In this document: piece by piece, positions 6,306 to 11,418 of the stretch
How positions within the stretch are numbered: position 1 is the first letter of the stretch
Layout: each line of letters starts with the position of its first letter
Translations under genes and position numbers: made by a program
Source of the DNA: Alphaproteobacteria bacterium
GTDB lineage: Bacteria; Pseudomonadota; Alphaproteobacteria; Rickettsiales; RI-342
Direction: 5' to 3'
Length of the DNA stretch: 11,418 nucleotides
Assembly: GCA_020851915.1 (NCBI GenBank)
Contig: JADZBT010000046.1
Location: 1 to 11,418, forward strand
Notes under the pieces: generated by a model
The model's database searches: none
What the model was told of the DNA's origin: nothing
What the model saw: the letters and a program-made list of their open reading frames with translations, nothing else

Positions 6306-8642
6306 ATGGCTCCTCACAACCATCACGATGGCCATGACCACGGCTCCGGCAACGGAGGCGGCGGATTCGTCGATATGGTGAAAGGGAAAGGCGTCGCGGG
6401 CGCAGCGCTTCTGGGCGCTACCGCCGACGTCGGCAACCTGCTGATAAAAGCCGCCGATATAAAATCCCCCCTCACCGAGATGTTCCTGCGGATGGGTATC
6501 GCCACCCCCATGATGACCAACGTCATCGGCCGCGACGTACTCCATGCCATCGAAGAACGTGACATCCCCGAACTGCTGATGCATGGCCTGAGCGGCAGCC
6601 TCGTCGCCTATGGCGCGGCAGTGGGCGGCAAGGAAGGACAGGAGGCGCTCCATACCGGCGTGCTCACCACGCTTATTTTCCGCATCGCGCACGGCGGCGA
6701 GCATGGGTTGAAAGAACGCTTCGAAACCGCGCTGCATGAATTACGGGAAAAGATCCCCGGCGGTGAACATGCGGAATTCGATAAGGACGGAAAACTGATC
6801 CCGATCGGCGAAGAGCATTACGAGCACCTGCCTACCGTGATGCGGAAAAAACGGGGCGGTGGCGGCGAATTGGAACCCGTGTGCATCGCCGCGCTGGAAG
6901 CAGGCGATGAGATCGTCGTGGACGGCTCCGAGCTGAACGTCATTCCCGTTGACGGCACTATCGTGAACATCAACGGCGACCGGGCCACCTCGATCGAGGT
7001 GGATGCCTCCGCCACCACCGGGCAGGCACAGGAGGCCGTGCATTCCGGCTCGCGCATTCTCCAGATGACGAACATCCCCACGGATACAAGCATCACCATA
7101 CGCGTGGACAAGCCATGGGGCGAATCCAGCGGCATCAAGATACTCACCGGGCTGAACGGCACGAGCGAGAACAAAGCGAAGAATGAGACCGCGCTGGAGC
7201 GCGCCGTGGATGCCTACACCATCGCGCTCGCCTCCGCCGGCGGGTTGCTGCTGTTCAAGGACAGCATCCACAAGGGACATGACGGGAAATGGAAGATCGA
7301 CCCGTCCAAGACGCACTGGAAAAAATCCATCGAGGATACGTTCGGCTTCATCATCAGCGCGGCCCCCTGCGCGGTCGCCGCATCGATGCTGATTTATGAA
7401 GCCGTCGAGCGAGAGCTCCACAAGCAGGGCACGATCGTCCAGTCGCGCAGCCAGTTGGAGGCGGCGGAGAAGATCGACGCGGTGGTACTGGATCTGACCG
7501 GCACGCTCACGGAGGGAAAGCCGTCCGTGAGCAACGTCGAAGCCATCGGCGGCGCGAACGCGGATGACCTGTTGCAGTTAGCCGCCAATCTGGAATTCGG
7601 CAATCCCCACCCCATCGCGCAGGCCATCCATGCACGCTGTGGCAAAGGAAGCAGCGACATCGGCGCGGAGCATCGCAATGGTGGTATCATCGCGAATGGT
7701 GGGGAACAGGCCATCGGCAGCATCAGCTTTTATGAGCGTAACGGCATCACACTGGACGCGACCACGCGCGCGCGGGCAGAAGCTCTGGAACAGGATGGAT
7801 ACACGGTAAGCATTGTCAGGAACGGCGACCAGTGGGGCGTCATCTCGCTGGAAGATAAATTGCGCGACGATGCGCTCGATACCGTGAATGCGCTGCGTAA
7901 GCAGGGCAAACAGGTATACATCGCCACCGGCGAGAATGGCGGGCGCGTGAAACGGCTGGCGACCGATCTCGGATTTTCTCCGAAGGAAATAGATAGTCCG
8001 GTTCTTTCAGAACGCCGGGTGTTCCACAAGCAGACCATCGGTGAGATCGTGACCGACAAGGCGACGGGTGTTGTGCGCCCGGCCAGCCCGAAGGACGCGC
8101 ACACCAGCGATGACATCACCAGCAAAGTGGAATTACTGGAACATCTCAAGCGCGGTGAGAAAAAAGTGATGATGGTCGGCGACGGATTGAATGACGCCAT
8201 GGCCATGCAATATGCGGATGTGTCCGTCGGCATGAAGGAAACCGCCGTGCAGGAGGTGCAATCCACCACCGGTATTATGATAAGCGACCTCGCCGAAGTG
8301 GCGCGCCTGCCAAAACTCTCCGAGAAGGTCAATCACGCGGCCAAGCGTAACGCCGCGCTGACCGGGATATGGGTAAGCCTGCTCGTCGGCATTCATTTTA
8401 TGGGTGCGAAGATCGAGGAAGTGTTCCACCTCAAGATCGGCAATACGGTGAAGGCGGTGCTGCATGAGGCCGCCACCGTGGTCGCCACCGCCGCCGGTGT
8501 CGGCGAAGGCTGGCTGCTGGCGCAGGAATTCAAGGATAATAAATTGGATGACAAACGCAGCTCCCTCGAACGCGGCTGGGAGCGCATGGTGCAGGCGAAA
8601 AAAGATGACGGCAAGGACGCCGCAGCGACAATCGCACCCTAG
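6306..8642 (+). CDS. Divergent P1B-type (heavy-metal) ATPase-like protein with altered catalytic motifs
   Basis: The 778-residue protein has the layout of a heavy-metal P-type ATPase. A His-rich start (MAPHNHHDGHDHG) is followed by four weakly hydrophobic segments (about 28-130). Then come an actuator-like domain (190-270, with LEAGDEIVVDG and IPVDG), two segments (301-320, 345-366), a P/N region (390-670) and two last segments (683-705, 712-740). The HP motif of the nucleotide domain (NPHPIA, H435-P436) and the hinge GDGLND (625-630) are intact. Three key motifs differ. The phosphorylation motif reads DLTGTLT (D396-T402) with Leu397 for the near-invariant Lys. The actuator loop reads TGQ (238-240) for TGE. 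The transport-site CPC reads APC (353-355). VLHEAATVV near 718-726 recalls the Zn/Cd class. AAGGGA lies three bases before the ATG. The frame is intact over 778 codons, so this is not simple decay. It may be a slow pump, a sensor or a pseudoenzyme; substrate and activity are unknown. Confidence 0.85.
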   Translation: MAPHNHHDGHDHGSGNGGGGFVDMVKGKGVAGAALLGATADVGNLLIKAADIKSPLTEMFLRMGIATPMMTNVIGRDVLHAIEERDIPELLMHGLSGSLVAYGAAVGGKEGQEALHTGVLTTLIFRIAHGGEHGLKERFETALHELREKIPGGEHAEFDKDGKLIPIGEEHYEHLPTVMRKKRGGGGELEPVCIAALEAGDEIVVDGSELNVIPVDGTIVNINGDRATSIEVDASATTGQAQEAVHSGSRILQMTNIPTDTSITIRVDKPWGESSGIKILTGLNGTSENKAKNETALERAVDAYTIALASAGGLLLFKDSIHKGHDGKWKIDPSKTHWKKSIEDTFGFIISAAPCAVAASMLIYEAVERELHKQGTIVQSRSQLEAAEKIDAVVLDLTGTLTEGKPSVSNVEAIGGANADDLLQLAANLEFGNPHPIAQAIHARCGKGSSDIGAEHRNGGIIANGGEQAIGSISFYERNGITLDATTRARAEALEQDGYTVSIVRNGDQWGVISLEDKLRDDALDTVNALRKQGKQVYIATGENGGRVKRLATDLGFSPKEIDSPVLSERRVFHKQTIGEIVTDKATGVVRPASPKDAHTSDDITSKVELLEHLKRGEKKVMMVGDGLNDAMAMQYADVSVGMKETAVQEVQSTTGIMISDLAEVARLPKLSEKVNHAAKRNAALTGIWVSLLVGIHFMGAKIEEVFHLKIGNTVKAVLHEAATVVATAAGVGEGWLLAQEFKDNKLDDKRSSLERGWERMVQAKKDDGKDAAATIAP

Positions 8643-8683
8643 CTGCATTTTTGGGCTAGCTAGCATACATCACCGCACCCGCA

Positions 8684-8766
8684 GGCCCCTCATCCCCCGC
8701 CTTCTCCCTTTGGGAGAAGGAGCTTTTATTCCCTCTCCCATAGGGAGAGGGTCAGGGTGAGGGGCC
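8684..8766. repeat. REP-like composite palindrome, copy 2
   Basis: This 83-bp unit repeats 2303-2390 in the same orientation with only a few differences: a five-base shorter centre, and TTCTCCCTTTGGGAGAA for TCCTCCCTATGGGAGAA in the left hairpin. Termini GGCCCCTCA (8684-8692) and TGAGGGGCC (8758-8766) are perfect inverted repeats, and the right hairpin CCCTCTCCC-ATA-GGGAGAGGG is identical to copy 1. It lies between the convergent ends of the ATPase-like gene and glpD, and is a plausible two-way terminator for both. Confidence 0.87.
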
Positions 8767-8791
8767 AGATCTATCGGTGTAAGCACTTAAC

Positions 8792-10306
8792 CTAATCTGC
8801 CTTCTCCGCCAGCCACTTCGTGAGCATCCCTGCTCCCGTTTCTCCTATATGCAATCCATGTTTGGTGCGACGCCAGAGGATGTCCTCGGCGGTTTCGGCC
8901 CATTCATGCGCGATGAGATACCGCACTTCCGCCTCATACAGATCGCCGCCGAAATGCGTGCCGAGATCGGCGATGGTCTGGCGGCCTTTCAATAGCTCCT
9001 TGAGGCATGTGCCGTAGGTGCGGGCGTAATGCAGCGCCAGCCCCTGCCCCAGCCAGGGATAACTCGCTTCCACCGCCATCAGGAAATTGGCGAAATCGGC
9101 TTGGGGTATCTCACCGCCGGGCAACATGGCATCCTCCGTCCAGCCGCGCTTCAGGCGGCCCAGCGCCGGGGCGATCTTGTCGACGGCTTCCTCCGCCAGC
9201 ACGCGGTAGGTGGTGAGCTTTCCGCCATAGACATGCAGTACCGGCGCAAGGCCCGATTCCGCATGCCACTCCAGCGCATAATCGCGCGTGACGGCGGAGA
9301 CATTCGCGGACGCATCGTCCAGCAACGGGCGCACGCCCGCGTAGCTCCACACCACATCGGCAGGCGCTACCGGTTTTGCAAAATAACGGTTCACCGCGTC
9401 GCAGAGATACGCAATTTCCGCATCCGAGATTTTCGCATCGGCGGGATCGCCTGTATACTCGATGTCGGTCGTGCCGATGAGCGTGAAGTCCTGCTCGAAC
9501 GGAATGGCGAACACGATGCGGCCATCCGGTTGCTGGAAGATGTAGGCATTGTCGTGCGCGAATAATTTTTTGACCACGATGTGGCTGCCCTTGGCAAGCC
9601 GCAGCGTATGCGTGGTGGGAGCTTTTATCCTGTCGAGCAGCGATGCCGCCCACGGCCCCGCCGCGTTCACCAGCGCGCGCGCCGCGACCTGCCGTATGGC
9701 TCCGGTGCGCGCATCACGTAATTGCACGTTCCACAGCGGTCCCTCGCGCACGGCGGAGATGCATTCGGTGCGCGCGCATATCGTCGCGCCGCGCCGGGCG
9801 GCGTCCATCGCATTCAACACCACCAGCCGCGCATCCTGTACCCAGCAATCGGAATAGACGAAGCCTTTTTTATATTCGCCCTTCAACGGCGCACCGGACA
9901 ACCGCACCGCTTTCGACGGCGGCAGCAGTCTTAATCCGCCGAGGTTATCGTAGAGGTACAGACCGAGCCGTATCATCCATGCCGGGCGCAGCGCGGGCGT
10001 ATGCGGCAATATGAACTGGAGGGGCCGGATGATATGTGCGGCATTACGCAGCAGCACCTCGCGCTCGACGAGCGCCTTGCGTACCAGACCGAACTCGTAA
10101 TATTCGAGATAGCGCAACCCGCCATGGATGAGCTTGGTGCTGGCGGATGATGTGCCCTGCGCCAGATCGCCCTTCTCGCATAATAATACGGAGAGTCCCC
10201 GCCCTGCCGCATCGCGCGCGATGCCCGCGCCGTTGATACCGCCACCTATAATGAGGAGATCGATGGGGGATGATGCAGAATTATCGATGGCCATATATTT
10301 ATTCAT
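8792..10306 (-). CDS. glpD: Glycerol-3-phosphate dehydrogenase, FAD-dependent (aerobic type)
   Basis: The 504-residue protein oxidises glycerol-3-phosphate to dihydroxyacetone phosphate at the inner membrane and reduces ubiquinone, linking glycerol and phospholipid breakdown to respiration. The FAD-binding GGGINGAG is at residues 21-28, followed by the family signature TSSASTKLIHGGLRYLEYYE (52-71) and, later, WSYAGVRPLLDD. The C-terminal cap domain is complete, and length and motifs agree with GlpD. The start is uncertain: the frame opens at a TTG at 10345, but the ATG at 10306 gives the normal N-terminus. Neither it nor the next ATG (10294) has a clear Shine-Dalgarno sequence, so translation may be weak or regulated. 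It is convergent with the ATPase-like gene and divergent from cpaB. No glpF, glpK or glpR is seen next to it. Confidence 0.96.
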   Translation of the reverse strand: MNKYMAIDNSASSPIDLLIIGGGINGAGIARDAAGRGLSVLLCEKGDLAQGTSSASTKLIHGGLRYLEYYEFGLVRKALVEREVLLRNAAHIIRPLQFILPHTPALRPAWMIRLGLYLYDNLGGLRLLPPSKAVRLSGAPLKGEYKKGFVYSDCWVQDARLVVLNAMDAARRGATICARTECISAVREGPLWNVQLRDARTGAIRQVAARALVNAAGPWAASLLDRIKAPTTHTLRLAKGSHIVVKKLFAHDNAYIFQQPDGRIVFAIPFEQDFTLIGTTDIEYTGDPADAKISDAEIAYLCDAVNRYFAKPVAPADVVWSYAGVRPLLDDASANVSAVTRDYALEWHAESGLAPVLHVYGGKLTTYRVLAEEAVDKIAPALGRLKRGWTEDAMLPGGEIPQADFANFLMAVEASYPWLGQGLALHYARTYGTCLKELLKGRQTIADLGTHFGGDLYEAEVRYLIAHEWAETAEDILWRRTKHGLHIGETGAGMLTKWLAEKAD

Positions 10307-10366
10307 TAGTGGAAAGCGCCGCACGACACAACTGCGGAGCCACAATGCGCTTCGTATATTTTCATG

Positions 10367-10382
10367 TGCGGAACAATCCGCA
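10367..10382. promoter_or_regulatory. Inverted repeat upstream of glpD, possible operator
   Basis: TGCGGA-ACAA-TCCGCA is a perfect six-base inverted repeat with a four-base centre, 61 bases upstream of the glpD start. A further TGCGGA half-site lies at 10333-10338, closer to the gene. The position suits a repressor or activator site for glpD, but the sequence does not resemble the enterobacterial GlpR operator and the binding protein is unknown. Confidence 0.3.
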
Positions 10383-10408
10383 GAACTCCTAGCGTTGCGC
10401 GGATGAAG

Positions 10409-10442
10409 GTTAAAATTTTAACTAAAGTTAACGCCAATTAAC
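10409..10442. promoter_or_regulatory. Phased TTAAC repeat array, possible CtrA-like operator
   Basis: TTAAC occurs at 10418-10422, 10428-10432 and 10438-10442, exactly 10 bases apart and so on one face of the helix. The first copy is also the right arm of the 14-base palindrome GTTAAAATTTTAAC (10409-10422). A further TTAAC lies at 10484-10488. CtrA half-sites are TTAA(C), but its usual spacing is TTAA-N7-TTAA, one base longer than here. The array lies about 100 bases upstream of both glpD and cpaB; pilus genes are known CtrA targets in Caulobacter, which favours cpaB as the controlled gene. Confidence 0.38.
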
Positions 10443-10542
10443 GCTTATTTTGCTTTTAATTACAAAGGCTTGTTTACTCTTATTTAACCTATCGGTGCTA
10501 GGGTGAAAAAATCTTAGTCCACTCAGCGATAGGAACATCGCC

Positions 10543-11418
10543 ATGCGTACACCCATCCTTCTGGCCGTCGCCGTTATCATCGCCGCCGCCACCGCCTTCG
10601 CCGTGAAAGGGCGCATCAGCGAGAACGCCGCGCCGCAGGCGAATCAACCCGCCATCGTATCCTCGCGGGTGCTGGTCGCAAAAACCGATATTTCCGCAGG
10701 AAGCTTCATCCGCGCGGAGGCAGACCTCGAATGGGTCGCCTTCCCGGCGGAGAATATTCCGGCAACCTATATTAAGGAAGACCAGCAGGCCGCCAGCGTA
10801 TTCGAGGGGGCCGTAGCGCGCAGCAATATCTCTGCCGGAGAACCCATCACCAGCGCACGCGTGGTGAAACCCGACGAAGGCGGCTTCATGTCGGCCGTGC
10901 TGACCCCGGGCAAGCGTGCCGTGTCGATCGCGGTGAATGCCACCACCGGCAATGCCGGTTTTATTTTCCCCGGCGACCAGGTGGATCTCATCCTCACCCA
11001 TCAGGTGAAGGAGGACGCAGAGAACGGCGCGGAAGTCGCAGCCAGTGAAACTTTCATCGAGAACGCCCGTGTGCTGGCAGTAGACCAGCGATTCAATAGC
11101 AAAGAAAACGAAGTGGTGCTGGCACGCACTGTTACGCTGGAAGTCACGCCCAAACAGGCCGAGATGATCAACATCGCCTCCGACCTCGGACGTATCTCGC
11201 TGAGCCTGCGGAGCCTCGCCACCGATAAGCAGAAACAGGACGGCGATATGGAATCCACCGATACCGCGTCGGAAGAAAAACCCGCCACCGATCCCCGCAC
11301 CTCGCCCGCTACCTATACCAGCGATCGCGAAGTGAGCCGCCTGCTGCGCGTCATGCACCGCGACGGCGACACCGTAAAGGTCAGCGTATCGCGCGGCGCG
11401 GAATCCGAAGACATGGAA
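10543..11418 (+). CDS. cpaB: Flp pilus assembly protein CpaB/RcpC, 3'-truncated by window edge
   Basis: The reading frame is open for 292 codons from the ATG at 10543 to the last base of the window without a stop, so the C-terminus is missing only because the window ends. AGGA lies eight bases upstream as ribosome binding site. Residues 3-21 form a signal peptide or membrane anchor (TPILLAVAVIIAAATAFAV). Residues about 42-108 are an SAF domain (VLVAKTDISAGSFI, then DLEWVAFP and ISAGEPIT), followed by the CpaB/RcpC domain with PGKRAVSIAVNATTGNAGFI, FPGDQVDLIL and VTLEVTPKQAEMINIAS. An acidic Ser/Thr/Pro-rich linker (about 228-258) precedes the end. In Flp/Tad systems CpaB is a periplasmic component that works with the CpaC secretin to assemble pili for surface attachment. 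cpaC and other tad genes are expected just downstream. Confidence 0.93.
   Translation, partial: MRTPILLAVAVIIAAATAFAVKGRISENAAPQANQPAIVSSRVLVAKTDISAGSFIRAEADLEWVAFPAENIPATYIKEDQQAASVFEGAVARSNISAGEPITSARVVKPDEGGFMSAVLTPGKRAVSIAVNATTGNAGFIFPGDQVDLILTHQVKEDAENGAEVAASETFIENARVLAVDQRFNSKENEVVLARTVTLEVTPKQAEMINIASDLGRISLSLRSLATDKQKQDGDMESTDTASEEKPATDPRTSPATYTSDREVSRLLRVMHRDGDTVKVSVSRGAESEDME

Noticed and set aside
6741..7421. 226-codon minus-strand frame within the ATPase-like gene
   Set aside because: Its Gly-rich sequence without motifs is a frame shadow; the plus strand carries HP and GDGLND signatures.
10498..11358. 286-codon minus-strand frame opposite cpaB
   Set aside because: The plus-strand frame has clear SAF and CpaB motifs and a ribosome binding site.

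Overview
The window is GC-rich chromosomal DNA with tightly packed genes and short intergenic gaps. It suggests an alphaproteobacterium. The signs are a run of ispE, a TPR protein gene, ETF-ubiquinone oxidoreductase, a uracil-DNA glycosylase and a lytic transglycosylase, together with a Flp-pilus cpaB gene and 16-bp parS sites of the usual bacterial chromosomal type. I cannot name the genus from the sequence.

Layout. Positions 1-1836 (minus strand) hold a secreted TPR-repeat protein followed, nine bases after its stop codon, by the first 20 codons of ispE. Divergent from it is a 65-codon basic protein (1981-2178, plus). The gap 2179-2433 holds two parS sites (2254-2269 and 2416-2431) on either side of a 92-bp composite palindrome of REP type. 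ETF-QO (2434-4068, minus) and a family-4-like uracil-DNA glycosylase (4155-4961, plus) diverge from a short shared gap. An SLT-type lytic transglycosylase (5076-6209, plus) follows. Next comes a very divergent P-type ATPase-like protein (6306-8642, plus), then a second copy of the palindrome (8684-8766), glycerol-3-phosphate dehydrogenase glpD (8792-10306, minus), an AT-rich divergent regulatory region with an inverted repeat and three TTAAC repeats in 10-bp phase, and the start of cpaB (10543 onward, plus, cut by the window edge).

How the genes work together. ETF-QO and GlpD both pass electrons from catabolic dehydrogenation into the membrane quinone pool, but they are not in one operon. The other genes serve unrelated housekeeping roles: isoprenoid synthesis, base excision repair, peptidoglycan turnover and pilus assembly. 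Both palindrome copies lie between convergent gene ends, where a bidirectional transcription stop would be useful.

The most unusual items are the P-type ATPase-like protein, which keeps the fold signatures but has DLTGTLT for DKTGTLT, TGQ for TGE and APC for CPC, and the pair of parS sites embedded in a 30-bp direct repeat that flanks the palindrome. The parS sites suggest that this locus lies in the origin-proximal part of the chromosome.
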